A stretch of 64,000 nt of DNA, taken from positions 173,353-237,352 of the forward strand of contig NZ_VMLR01000001.1 of assembly GCF_013276795.1 (NCBI RefSeq), in the 5' to 3' direction. Shown piece by piece: positions 36,921-46,229 of the stretch (positions within the stretch are counted from its first letter, which is position 1; each line of letters starts with the position of its first letter). The DNA is from Streptococcus sp. 2342 (GTDB lineage Bacteria > Bacillota > Bacilli > Lactobacillales > Streptococcaceae). Under the pieces are notes generated by a model. It was not told the origin of the DNA, searched no databases, and was given only the letters and a program-made list of their open reading frames with translations. A program made the position numbers and the translations under genes.

Positions 36921-39212
36921 TTAGATTTTTTTCTCAATTGGGGCTACACTAGCTAAAAGTTTTTTCAAACCTACTTCTGGGAAATTGATTTTTAATTCCT
37001 GAGTAGCTCCGTTACCTGAAACTTCCAGAACAGTTCCCTCTCCCCATTTCTTGTGGAGGGCAATATCACCAATAGACCAATTTGCCTCGCTAGACGCTGA
37101 TTTTGTGCCAGCTATAAATTGACCAAATGGGAGACCGCTTGACTGGATAGTTTTTGGAGCAGCACTGCGTTTACGGTCTTGGAGGGCCTGCGCCAAACTC
37201 ATACCTTGACCGAAGGCAAGGCCACCACTACTATATGATGCTTTAAAGCTTGTATTTGCTGGACGAGCCAACCCTTGATACTCAAGTAAGTCTGAACTGA
37301 TTTCGTTAATAAAACGAGTCGGACGATTGTAGTTGGTACGACCAAAAAGCAGGCGCGAGTTGGCATTGGTCAGATAGAGAATTTTCTCTGCACGCGTAAT
37401 TCCTACATAGGCCAGACGGCGTTCTTCTTCTAATTCATCTTGATCTTCAGCTGCACGGCTAAGCGGAAAGACATTTTCTTCCATCCCAATCAAAAAGACA
37501 ACTGGAAACTCAAGACCTTTGGCAGCATGCAGGGTCATCAAGGTCACTTCTGATGTCTCCTGACTGCCTGAATCTGTGTCTGCAATCAAGGCCAAATCAT
37601 TTAGGAAACGACTCAGTTTATCCAGACCAGTTTCCTCTTCTGGCCCATCAGAGATGTCATCAAAGTTTTTCGTCACAGAAAGGAACTCTTCAATATTTTC
37701 AACCCTAGCCTTGCTTTCTAAGGTCGCTTGAGCATTTAGAATATCGACGTAACCTGTTTTTTCTAGGACGGCCTCAACCAACTCTGTAATATTTAATTGA
37801 TCTAGCTGCTCTCGTAAATCTAGAATCATATTGGCAAAATCCCAGATAGACTGGACTGCTTTACCCTTGATACCAGATAACATGATATTAGCTGAAGCAT
37901 CTAGCATGGACATATCTTGCATATTCGCAAAGTCACGGATTTTCTCAACTGTACCTGGCCCAATTCCACGTTTAGGCTCGTTGATAATACGCTCAAAACT
38001 GATATTGTCACTCAAATTGGCAATAAGATTAAGATAAGCGATAATATCGCGGATTTCCTTACGGCTGTAGAACTTGGTTCCTCCGACCATTGTATAAGGA
38101 ATATTGGACTTAAGCAAGGCTTCCTCAATAGTACGGGACTGGGCATTAGTCCGATAGAGAACTGCAAAATCCTTGTGAAGGAAGTTTTGACTCCGACCAA
38201 GTTCATCGATGGTTTTGGCTACAAATACAGCCTCATCCAGCTCATCATTGGCACGATAGTAAACGATTTGCTCCCCATCAGCATTTTGAGTCCAGAGATT
38301 CTTAGGACGGCGGTTTTTATTGTTTTTAATGACCTCGTTGGCCGCTTGGAGAATGATTTTGGTGGAACGGTAATTCTCCTCCAACAAAACAACCTTGGCT
38401 TGGGGATAATCTTTCTCGAAATCCAAGATATTCTGCATGTCAGCACCACGCCAACCGTAGATGGACTGGTCAGCATCCCCAACCACACAGATATTTTTAA
38501 AACGGGAAGCCAAGAGTTTAACCAATTGGTACTGTGCGTGGTTGGTATCTTGGTACTCATCAACATGGATGTACTGAAATTTTTGCTGGTAGTAGGTCAA
38601 GACATCAGGATTTTGATCAAAGAGACGCAGAGTCAGCATAATCAAATCATCAAAGTCAACCGACTCCGACTGACGAAGCTCTTTCTGATAGGCTGTATAA
38701 CACTGGGCCACGATTTGCGTGTACATATCTCCAGCTTGGGCAGCATAAGCCACATCATCAATCAAATCATTCTTAGCATTGGAAATAGTTCCTAAAATGC
38801 TCCGTTCATTCCATTTTTTCGGATCCAAGTTTAACTGCTTAAGAATGCGTTTCATAAGAGTTCGCTGTTCACCAGGATCCACAATAGTAAAATTACGATT
38901 GTAGCCAATATGGTCCGCATCGCGACGCAGAATACGCACACACATGGAGTGAAAGGTCGCTATCAAACAGTCCTGAGTGGCTGGATTGAGGCTATAAGCA
39001 CGCTCTTTCATCTCACGCGCAGCCTTATTAGTAAAGGTAATAGCCAAGATATTCCACGGATTGACAAGCTTTTCATCAATCAAATAAGCGATACGGTGGG
39101 TCAAAACTCGGGTCTTTCCAGAACCAGCCCCCGCCATGATCAACAAGGGACCTTCTGTCGTTTGCACCGCCTCAGCCTGACGGTCATTCATTCCATTTAA
39201 TAATGCGTTCAT
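36921..39212 (-). CDS. pcrA: ATP-dependent DNA helicase PcrA (UvrD family)
   Basis: 763-residue superfamily 1A 3'-5' helicase for repair and rolling-circle replication. Motif I MAGAGSGKTRVLTHR, motif Ia AITFTNKAAREM, motif II VDEYQDTNHAQYQL, motif III GDADQSIYGWRGAD, motif IV ENYRSTK, motif V TLMTLHAAKGLEFP, motif VI RRLAYVGITRAE. The C-terminal Tudor-like segment (GDIALHKKWGEGTVLEV) known to contact RNA polymerase is present. GGAAGAGAAG precedes the ATG. Confidence 0.97.
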   Translation of the reverse strand: MNALLNGMNDRQAEAVQTTEGPLLIMAGAGSGKTRVLTHRIAYLIDEKLVNPWNILAITFTNKAAREMKERAYSLNPATQDCLIATFHSMCVRILRRDADHIGYNRNFTIVDPGEQRTLMKRILKQLNLDPKKWNERSILGTISNAKNDLIDDVAYAAQAGDMYTQIVAQCYTAYQKELRQSESVDFDDLIMLTLRLFDQNPDVLTYYQQKFQYIHVDEYQDTNHAQYQLVKLLASRFKNICVVGDADQSIYGWRGADMQNILDFEKDYPQAKVVLLEENYRSTKIILQAANEVIKNNKNRRPKNLWTQNADGEQIVYYRANDELDEAVFVAKTIDELGRSQNFLHKDFAVLYRTNAQSRTIEEALLKSNIPYTMVGGTKFYSRKEIRDIIAYLNLIANLSDNISFERIINEPKRGIGPGTVEKIRDFANMQDMSMLDASANIMLSGIKGKAVQSIWDFANMILDLREQLDQLNITELVEAVLEKTGYVDILNAQATLESKARVENIEEFLSVTKNFDDISDGPEEETGLDKLSRFLNDLALIADTDSGSQETSEVTLMTLHAAKGLEFPVVFLIGMEENVFPLSRAAEDQDELEEERRLAYVGITRAEKILYLTNANSRLLFGRTNYNRPTRFINEISSDLLEYQGLARPANTSFKASYSSGGLAFGQGMSLAQALQDRKRSAAPKTIQSSGLPFGQFIAGTKSASSEANWSIGDIALHKKWGEGTVLEVSGNGATQELKINFPEVGLKKLLASVAPIEKKI

Positions 39213-39319
39213 CTTCTCTTCCTTACTCTTGAAGTCAATATTTCTATTATATCAAAAATCAAGGAAAATATCTTTAACTAGACTGGTTACGTGTAGAAGG
39301 CAACTTCTTATATCTAGAT

Positions 39320-39355
39320 AAAAAATGAGCTTGGATATTATTTCCAAACTCATTT
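39320..39355 (-). terminator. Terminator of fhs
   Basis: AAATGAG-C-TTGGA paired with TCCAA-A-CTCATTT and an A6 run that becomes U6 in the fhs transcript. Confidence 0.75.
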
Positions 39356-39371
39356 GATTTCAATTAAACTA

Positions 39372-41042
39372 TTAGAACAAGCCTAGAACGGTTCCGTCAC
39401 TTTCAACATCCATGTTGAGAGCTGCTGGTCGTTTTGGAAGACCTGGCATGGTCATGACATCGCCAGTTAAGGCAACGATGAAGCCTGCACCTAATTTTGG
39501 CACCAATTCGCGAATGGTAATTTCAAAGTTTTCAGGTGCTCCAAGTGCATTTGGATTGTCTGAGAAACTGTATTGAGTTTTAGCCATACAGATTGGCAAT
39601 TTGTCCCAACCATTTTGAACAATTTGAGCGATTTGCGTTTGAGCTTTCTTCTCAAAATTTACTTTGCTACCACGGTAGATTTCAGTGACAATCTTTTCAA
39701 TCTTTTCTTGGACAGAAAGGTCATTGTCATACAAACGTTTATAGTTAGCTGGGGTTTCAGCGATGGTTTTGACAACTGTTTCGGCAAGTGCTACTCCACC
39801 TTCTGCACCATCAGCCCAGACACTAGCCAATTCAACTGGTACATCGATTGAGTCACAAAGTTCTTTCAAGGCTGCAATTTCAGCTTCAGTATCAGAGACA
39901 AATTCATTGATTGCTACAACTGCAGGTACACCAAATTTACGGATATTTTCAACATGGCGTTTCAAGTTGGCAAAACCGGCACGAACTGCTTCTACATTTT
40001 CCTCTGTAAGAGCATCCTTAGCCACGCCACCATTCATCTTAAGGGCACGAAGGGTTGCAACAATAACTACTGCATCTGGATATGTTGGCAAGTTTGGTGT
40101 CTTAATATCAAGGAATTTCTCGGCACCAAGGTCAGCACCAAAACCAGCTTCTGTGACTGTGTAATCAGCTAAGTGAAGGGCTGTGCTTGTTGCCAAGACT
40201 GAATTACATCCATGAGCAATATTGGCAAATGGACCACCGTGTACAAAAGCAGGTGTACCGTAAATTGTCTGAACCAGATTTGGCTTAATAGCATCCTTCA
40301 AAATCAATGCTAAGGCACCCTCAACCTGCAAATCGCCAACAGAAACAGGTGTACGATCATAACGATAACCGATAACGATATTAGCCAAACGGCGTTTCAA
40401 ATCTTCAATATCAGTCGCCAAACAAAGAATTGCCATGATTTCAGAAGCAACTGTAATATCAAAACCATCCTCACGAGGAATACCGTTTAGAGGACCACCA
40501 AGTCCAACGGTTACATGACGAAGTGCACGATCATTCAAGTCCACTACACGTTTCCAGAGGATACGACGTTGGTCAATCCCCAACTCATTCCCTTGGTGCA
40601 AGTGGTTGTCAATCAATGCTGAAAGAGCATTATTAGCAGTTGTAATGGCATGCATGTCTCCAGTAAAGTGGAGGTTGATGTCTTCCATTGGCAGCACTTG
40701 GGCGTAACCACCACCAGCAGCACCACCCTTAATCCCCATTACTGGACCAAGAGATGGTTCGCGGATAGCAATCATGGTTTTCTTGCCAATCTTGTTCAAG
40801 GCATCCGCTAGACCAATGGTAATAGTTGATTTCCCTTCACCTGCAGGTGTTGGGTTGATAGCAGTAACCAAAATCAATTTCCCAACTGGATTGCTCTCAA
40901 CTGCACGAATTTTATCAAAGCTGAGTTTAGCCTTGTACTTTCCATACAACTCCAAATCATCGTAAGAAATACCAAGTTTCTCTACAACATCAACGATTGG
41001 CTTCAACTCAATACTCTGTGCGATTTCAATATCTGTTTTCAT
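39372..41042 (-). CDS. fhs: Formate-tetrahydrofolate ligase
   Basis: ATP-dependent formation of 10-formyl-THF from formate, feeding purine synthesis and initiator formylation. 556 residues, complete. The P-loop is [15 protein letters not shown]; other conserved parts are [19 protein letters not shown] and [22 protein letters not shown]-type ribosome site is seen as GAGGAGTTTTGA before ATG. Monocistronic with its own terminator. The upstream neighbour is the unknown two-gene cassette on the same strand. Confidence 0.97.
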   Translation of the reverse strand: MKTDIEIAQSIELKPIVDVVEKLGISYDDLELYGKYKAKLSFDKIRAVESNPVGKLILVTAINPTPAGEGKSTITIGLADALNKIGKKTMIAIREPSLGPVMGIKGGAAGGGYAQVLPMEDINLHFTGDMHAITTANNALSALIDNHLHQGNELGIDQRRILWKRVVDLNDRALRHVTVGLGGPLNGIPREDGFDITVASEIMAILCLATDIEDLKRRLANIVIGYRYDRTPVSVGDLQVEGALALILKDAIKPNLVQTIYGTPAFVHGGPFANIAHGCNSVLATSTALHLADYTVTEAGFGADLGAEKFLDIKTPNLPTYPDAVVIVATLRALKMNGGVAKDALTEENVEAVRAGFANLKRHVENIRKFGVPAVVAINEFVSDTEAEIAALKELCDSIDVPVELASVWADGAEGGVALAETVVKTIAETPANYKRLYDNDLSVQEKIEKIVTEIYRGSKVNFEKKAQTQIAQIVQNGWDKLPICMAKTQYSFSDNPNALGAPENFEITIRELVPKLGAGFIVALTGDVMTMPGLPKRPAALNMDVESDGTVLGLF

Positions 41043-41216
41043 TCAAAACTCCTCTAACCTCTAATGTGATAATTCATTATAACACAAAACAAGATTTTTA
41101 ACATCCTTAAACTCTCTAAACGTTCGTAAATATCCCTGTTTTTAAGATTTTTAGAGTCCTTTCTTAAATTTTATATGGCTTTATAGTTTGAAACTATAGA
41201 ATAATGAAAAAATAAT

Positions 41217-42692
41217 TTAGTCAAGAAAATAGCTGTCAATTTCAGATAAATTATGTAAAATTATTGTATCTTCAATTTCTAATTTTTCTGCCAACTCAAT
41301 AGAATATTCAAAACTAAGTTTAGTGTTTAACGATAAATCAAACGAGTAATCTTGTAATTTACCCAGTTTTTTATATTTTTCTATGATTTCATTATAAATA
41401 GCAAGATAATGCTTATCTAATATTTTTATGTAATTATTCAGATTTTCCTGGTAGTCTTGAATGATTTTTTGTTCGCTATCATTTAATATTCCCTTCCCTA
41501 TTTCCCAAATGATTAAGCTGGCTATTGAACCTACTACAGAACCTAGAACTGGTATAGGAATCATTGCTTGACCAATACAAGCACCAATTGTTGCAAAGGA
41601 AGCATCCATTACATTTAATATCAAGAGATTCATAAATTCATCTTGGGTTATTTCTGTAGATCTATACTTTAGAACAATGTCTATCATTCCATAAGTTGCC
41701 GTAACTAAAGCACTGGCATTTGGAGCACTAATCCCCAAGACATTTGTTAATCCGTAAATGGAATACCCAGATATTGCACCCTTTACAACTCCTTCAGCTG
41801 TATTCAATCCACAATCTAACCAATCTGATTGTTCGAATTCGAAAATACTTTTTCCATCTTTATATTTTCCATACACACTTGACATCAAAGCTAACCCCCC
41901 CTGTAAAAAAGCGGCGTTCCTTGCAATCTTGTTAGCTTCTTTTATTCTTGGTAATGAATTTTTTTGTGCTACTAACCGTTTTCTATTTAACTCTTGTTGT
42001 TTTAGTCTGACAGTTTTACAAATATTCCTCTCCTCGGAATCTAAAATGGAATTTATTGAATTTCTTTGAGCATCATCATAATTTAGAACAGATGATTTCA
42101 TCCAAGATTTATATGAAGTAAGTCCCTTGCTTTCGGTAATATCATTAATCATTTGTCGTATATCCGTAATTTGTTTAATAGATAATCGTTTACCATTAAA
42201 TTCAACTTCTTTGGCCCCAGCCATTATTTTTTCAAATACTAGAACGTGATCTTTTGGAAACATCATTCTCATTTTTGCACTGTAATTAAATGATTGAGCT
42301 AGTTCATCACGTAAATTATTATAAAACTTCATTTGAATGGTATTTCTACCAATTAACAAATCAGCTGGTCCATTATCATTCAATACTTTTACAATAGGAT
42401 GTAATCCTTCAAAAGCTCTTCTCGCATTCACAATTCCTGCTTCTGCAAATTCAGCAATAAAACCGTGACCGCCGTATTCACCTCCACGATTCTTTAGAAT
42501 AACGTCTTCAATGTTATCTCTAGCATAGTTTAAGATTTTAGAGGCATTGTCCTTGTTTAAAATGACATTACGAGCTTCATCCTCAATCATTTTCATAGCA
42601 ATTTGTAAGTCTTGAATTCTTAAGTTATTTAAGCAATTGATATATGCTCCAATACCTTGGTTAAATGCTTGATTAAAAATTTGATTAACCAT
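41217..42692 (-). CDS. Unknown protein with nuclease-like N-terminal motif and hydrophobic C-terminal domain
   Basis: 491 residues; I do not recognise an established family. The N-terminal third has GGHGFIAEFAEAGIVNARRA (about 73-92) and NGPADLLIGRNTIQMKFYN (107-125). The D111-x8-Q120-x-K122 spacing with an upstream glutamate helix resembles the PD-(D/E)xK nuclease core in its QxK form. Residues 200-260 are charged and helical. Residues 300-405 are glycine-rich and hydrophobic (SALVTATYGMIDIV, IPIPVLGSVVGSIASLIIW), and a charged helical tail follows. It overlaps the upstream gene by eight bases, with AAGGAA ten bases before the ATG. AT-rich compared with fhs and coaB. Function unknown; a toxin or phage-defence role is only a hypothesis. 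Confidence 0.7.
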   Translation of the reverse strand: MVNQIFNQAFNQGIGAYINCLNNLRIQDLQIAMKMIEDEARNVILNKDNASKILNYARDNIEDVILKNRGGEYGGHGFIAEFAEAGIVNARRAFEGLHPIVKVLNDNGPADLLIGRNTIQMKFYNNLRDELAQSFNYSAKMRMMFPKDHVLVFEKIMAGAKEVEFNGKRLSIKQITDIRQMINDITESKGLTSYKSWMKSSVLNYDDAQRNSINSILDSEERNICKTVRLKQQELNRKRLVAQKNSLPRIKEANKIARNAAFLQGGLALMSSVYGKYKDGKSIFEFEQSDWLDCGLNTAEGVVKGAISGYSIYGLTNVLGISAPNASALVTATYGMIDIVLKYRSTEITQDEFMNLLILNVMDASFATIGACIGQAMIPIPVLGSVVGSIASLIIWEIGKGILNDSEQKIIQDYQENLNNYIKILDKHYLAIYNEIIEKYKKLGKLQDYSFDLSLNTKLSFEYSIELAEKLEIEDTIILHNLSEIDSYFLD

Positions 42693-43852
42693 TTATTTTA
42701 ATTTCCTTATTTATCATAGCTGTCAGTGATAGTGTTGAATTCACTAAATTACCTGCTTTATATTTTTCATCTTCAGTAAATAAGCTATAGTCCATTCCAG
42801 TTAAAGATAAATTGGCTAAATAAATTCCTTCTGTTTGTTTTTCAGTTAATTCTATTAATTCCGTAACTTCTATTACTTTTTCTTTAAGTTGTCTAGCCAA
42901 CAATTCTACCTTTTTCTGTTCCTCTATAGCCTCTTTTGCAACTTCTTCATTTTTCCTATTAGCTACTACACCAGCGCCTACAGAAGCGGTCAACATAACG
43001 CCTGCAATTCCCCAACCGACAGGACCAGCCAATGCTAAAAATGCGTTACCGGCTGCCACTCCACCGCCACCAGCTGCTACACTTCCACCACCTAACCAAG
43101 CCAGAGCGGCGCTATTTGCTGCAGCACCTGTCAAACTTGAAATTGCAGTACCTGTTGATGCAACACCAAATGTAGTTGCAACACCCATAGCGGCAGTAGG
43201 ACCTAAAGTTGCAACTGTTACTCCTAATGCGCTAAGAGAAGCCGTAGTCGCTGTGCTACCACTTGCTAATTCAGCTTCCTTAATTGACTGTGAAATAGCA
43301 ATTTGCTTATCTTCAAAATTCTGAATTTCAACATCAATTTCTTCTAATTTTGTTTCAAACTCTTTTGGCTTATTTGCTAGCTTACTAATTCTTTCTTCAA
43401 TAATTTTTACAACTTTGACCGCTTTTTCCCTAATCTGATAGAGTTCTGTTGATTTATTAGCTAAATTATCAGCTTCATCGTTATACAATCTTATAGATTC
43501 TTTATATCCCTCGACAGCTTCTTGTCTAAGTTTAGAATTAAAAAGGTCAACAGCATCAATTTGTTCTTTCGTATTATTCACTATTTTACCTGCTTCATTA
43601 AAAGTTTCCGATGAAGCTTTAGTTACATGTTCTACCACATCACTAGCTACCCCAATAGCTTTTTCAGAAACATCTGTGATAACATCGCCAACCTGACTTG
43701 AAACATCTTCAATAACTTTTACAGACTCTGTAATAGCTTCTCCAGTAAATTTACCTGCTTCATTTAATACTTTACTGGTAGCGGATCCAGCATCATTCAA
43801 TACCTTACTAGCTTCTTTTGTAAAATTGTCAGCAAATTTAAAAAAAATTCAT
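42685..43852 (-). CDS. Unknown coiled-coil/glycine-zipper protein, frameshifted after the start codon
   Basis: The open frame of 371 residues begins inside the gene without a ribosome site. An ideal start (AAGGAG, eight bases, ATG at 43852) exists upstream, reads ATG AAT TTT TTT and stops at TAA because of a T8 tract; with seven T the frame would continue as MNFFKFADNFTKEASK into the long frame (388 residues). Features: amphipathic 11-mer-like helices at 1-100, a coiled coil at about 110-200, a hydrophobic Ala/Gly segment (ASTGTAISSLTGAAA, LGGGSVAAGGGGVAAGNA, GWGIAGVMLTASVGAGVV), then a second coiled coil. This looks like a membrane-inserting or oligomerising protein. It is coupled to the next gene by an eight-base overlap. 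No family name that I can defend. Confidence 0.6.
43840..43847 (-). repeat. T8 homopolymer tract at codons 2-4
   Basis: Eight consecutive T on the coding (minus) strand, beginning at the third base of codon 2. T7 would restore the reading frame from the only start with a proper ribosome site. Confidence 0.8.
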
Positions 43853-43952
43853 TCAGCATTCTCCTTATTGCATATATTTCTATTATCCTATAAACAGGAG
43901 AGATTGTCAAAATCGACCATATATTAATTTACTTAATTTTCATCACTTTCAT

Positions 43953-43981
43953 TTTACTTACCGTTTATTTTTGTGTACAAT
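43953..43981 (+). promoter_or_regulatory. Promoter of coaB, predicted leaderless
   Basis: TTTACT (43953-43958), 17 bases, TACAAT (43976-43981). The -10 box ends six bases before the coaB ATG and no ribosome site is present, so transcription should start at or next to the start codon. Confidence 0.6.
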
Positions 43982-43987
43982 AGTGCT

Positions 43988-44677
43988 ATGAAAATTTTAG
44001 TTACATCGGGCGGTACCAGTGAAGCTATTGATAGTGTCCGCTCTATCACTAACCATTCTACAGGTCACTTGGGAAAAATCATCACAGAAACCTTGCTTGC
44101 TGCAGGGCATAAAGTTTGTTTGATAACAACAAAACGAGCTCTAAAGCCAGAAGCCCATCCCAACCTAAGCATTCAAGAAATTAACAATACAAACGACCTT
44201 CTCCTTGAAATGCAAGAACGTGTCAAGGACTATCAAGTCTTGATCCACTCAATGGCTGTTTCTGACTACACTCCTGTCTATATGACAGGGTTTGAGGAAG
44301 TTCAGGCTAGCTCCAATCTGGAAGAATTTTTAAGCAAGCAAAATCATCAGGCTAAGATTTCTTCAATTGACGAGGTTCAGGTTTTGTTCCTGAAAAAAAC
44401 ACCCAAAATCATCTCTCTAGTCAAGGAATGGAATCCTGCTATTCATCTGATTGGTTTCAAACTGCTGGTTGATGTTAACGAAGACCATCTGGTTGACATT
44501 GCTAGAAAAAGTCTTATCAATAATCAAGCAGACTTAATCATTGCAAATGACCAGACTCAAATTTCAACAGACAAGCATCGTGCTATCTTTGTTGAGAAAG
44601 ATCATCTTCAAACAGTCCAGACTAAAGAAGAAATTGCAGAACTCCTCCTTGAAAAAATTCAAGCCTACCATTCTTAG
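43988..44677 (+). CDS. coaB: Phosphopantothenate-cysteine ligase
   Basis: Joins 4'-phosphopantothenate and cysteine in coenzyme A synthesis. It begins MKILVTSGGTSEAIDSVRSI, the CoaB nucleotide-binding opening, with NHSTGHLGKIITETLL, AVSDYTPVYM and LIIANDQTQI. Streptococci encode CoaB and CoaC as separate proteins, as here, rather than the fused Dfp. The start at 43988 is the ATG next to the -10 box; the longer frame from 43973 would start upstream of the transcript. coaC follows 11 bases later. Confidence 0.93.
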   Translation: MKILVTSGGTSEAIDSVRSITNHSTGHLGKIITETLLAAGHKVCLITTKRALKPEAHPNLSIQEINNTNDLLLEMQERVKDYQVLIHSMAVSDYTPVYMTGFEEVQASSNLEEFLSKQNHQAKISSIDEVQVLFLKKTPKIISLVKEWNPAIHLIGFKLLVDVNEDHLVDIARKSLINNQADLIIANDQTQISTDKHRAIFVEKDHLQTVQTKEEIAELLLEKIQAYHS

Positions 44678-44688
44678 AAAGGAAAGAT

Positions 44689-45240
44689 ATGGCACATATT
44701 CTCTTGGCTGTAACGGGGTCAATCGCCTCTTACAAGTCGGCAGATTTAGTCAGTTCTCTAAAAAAACAAGGTCATCAAGTCACGGTTTTAATGACTCAGG
44801 CCGCTACAGAGTTTATCCAACCTTTGACACTACAGGTCTTATCACAGAATCCTGTCCACCTGGATGTCATGAAGGAACCCTATCCTAATCAGATTAATCA
44901 TATCGAACTTGGAAAAAAGGCAGATTTATTTATCGTAGCCCCTGCAACAGCTAACACCATTGCAAAGCTAGCCCACGGCTATGCTGACAACATGGTAACC
45001 AGCATAGCTCTAGCCTTGCCCAAAAATATTCCTAAACTAATAGCTCCTGCTATGAATACAAAAATGTATGACCATCCGGCAACTCAGACTAATCTGAAAA
45101 CATTAGAAACATACGGCTATCAGCTGATTGCTCCGAAGGAATCCCTACTAGCTTGTGGAGACCATGGACGAGGAGCTTTAGCTGACCTCACAATTATTTT
45201 AGAAAGAATAAAGGAAACTCTCGATGAAAAAACGCTCTAA
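44689..45240 (+). CDS. coaC: Phosphopantothenoylcysteine decarboxylase
   Basis: FMN enzyme decarboxylating phosphopantothenoylcysteine. It opens ILLAVTGSIASYKSADLV and has the catalytic histidine in NQINHIELGKKADLF, the substrate-binding PAMNTKMYDHPATQ and the redox cysteine in LLACGDHGRG. 183 residues. AAAGGAAAGAT precedes the ATG. It overlaps the following ECF gene by 17 bases. Confidence 0.95.
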   Translation: MAHILLAVTGSIASYKSADLVSSLKKQGHQVTVLMTQAATEFIQPLTLQVLSQNPVHLDVMKEPYPNQINHIELGKKADLFIVAPATANTIAKLAHGYADNMVTSIALALPKNIPKLIAPAMNTKMYDHPATQTNLKTLETYGYQLIAPKESLLACGDHGRGALADLTIILERIKETLDEKTL

Positions 45241-45787
45241 TATTGCACCTATTGCTATCTTTTTTGCAACCATGCTCGTTGTACACTTTCTGAGCTCGCT
45301 TGCCTTTAACCTTTTTCCATTTCCAATCAAACCGACCATTGTTCATATTCCTGTCATTATTGCCAGCATTATCTACGGTCCACGAGTTGGGGTTACACTT
45401 GGATTTTTGATGGGGCTACTTAGCTTGACGGTTAACACAATTACAATTCTACCGACAAGCTACCTCTTCTCACCATTTGTACCAAATGGGAACATCTACT
45501 CAGCTATCATTGCCATCGTCCCACGTATTTTGATTGGTTTAACTCCTTATCTGGTCTATAAACTGATGAAAAATAAAACTGGTCTGATTTTAGCTGGTGC
45601 CCTTGGTTCACTTACCAACACAGTCTTTGTACTCGGTGGAATTTTCTACCTTTTTGGAAATGTTTTTGATGGTAATATCCAAAAACTCCTAGCAACCGTT
45701 ATCTCAACAAATTCAATTGCCGAATTAGTCATTTCCGCAGTTCTAACCCTAGCCATTGTTCCAAGATTACAAACTTTGAAGAAATAA
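45224..45787 (+). CDS. ECF transporter substrate-binding subunit, probably pantothenate (PanT-like)
   Basis: 187 residues with six hydrophobic helices; NLFPFPIKPTIVHIPVIIAS followed by IYGPRVGVTLGFLMGLLSL is typical of ECF S components. Overlap with coaC suggests it imports pantothenate for the same pathway; this is context inference, as the family also has pyridoxine- and riboflavin-type members. The start has AAGGAAACTCTCG before ATG. A terminator follows. Confidence 0.8.
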   Translation: MKKRSNIAPIAIFFATMLVVHFLSSLAFNLFPFPIKPTIVHIPVIIASIIYGPRVGVTLGFLMGLLSLTVNTITILPTSYLFSPFVPNGNIYSAIIAIVPRILIGLTPYLVYKLMKNKTGLILAGALGSLTNTVFVLGGIFYLFGNVFDGNIQKLLATVISTNSIAELVISAVLTLAIVPRLQTLKK

Positions 45788-45789
45788 AA

Positions 45790-45827
45790 ACAATCTCCGC
45801 TTTCATGCTTGAAGGTGGAGATTTTGT
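45790..45827 (+). terminator. Terminator of coaB-coaC-ECF operon
   Basis: AATCTCC paired with GGAGATT around an 18-base inner region, followed by TTGTTC. Confidence 0.6.
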
Positions 45828-45973
45828 TCTGTATATTTTATTTTTTAGTGAAATTTTTACCAGTAAAATATATTGAAATAAGATACCAACAAATAGATTA
45901 GGGAATTCAAATTAATTTCTAGAAATATTTTATCATTCATGATATACTCTTCCAGTTTCAAACTACTATATTT

Positions 45974-46134
45974 ATACTCAATGAAAATCAAAAAGTAAAC
46001 TAGGAAGATAGCCGCAAGTTGCTCAAAACACGGTTTTGAGGTTCTGGATAGAACTGACGAAGCCAGCTCAAAATACTGTTTTGAGATTGCAGATGGAAGC
46101 TGACATGGTTTGAAGAGGTTTTCGAAGAGTATTA
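45974..46134. repeat. BOX element with one boxB-like core module
   Basis: ATACTCAATGAAAATCAAAA (boxC end), CTGACGAAGCCAG core of boxB, and TTTTCGAAGAGTATTA (boxA end). Same orientation as the copies at 9910 and 11697, with some drift. It fills much of the gap between the ECF gene and niaX; the remaining 130 bases before it hold nothing I recognise. Confidence 0.85.
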
Positions 46135-46193
46135 ACTAAAAAACGACCTATAAACCCAAGTAAATACTTGATTTATTGTCTTGTTTATTGTAC

Positions 46194-46217
46194 TATACTA
46201 GTGTATATACAGTTAAA
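46194..46217 (+). promoter_or_regulatory. NiaR operator overlapping the niaX -10 box
   Basis: TACTAGTGTATATACAGTTA at 46196 onward matches about 20 of 22 positions of the pneumococcal NiaR consensus as I remember it. It overlaps TATACT (46194-46199), the likely -10 box of niaX-niaR. Bound NiaR with niacin would block this promoter. Confidence 0.65.
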
Positions 46218-46229
46218 AAGGAGATTCTT

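Noticed and set aside
37917-38795. 292-codon open frame on the plus strand
   Set aside because: It lies fully antisense to the pcrA helicase core, which has all its motifs; no ribosome site and no recognisable protein features.
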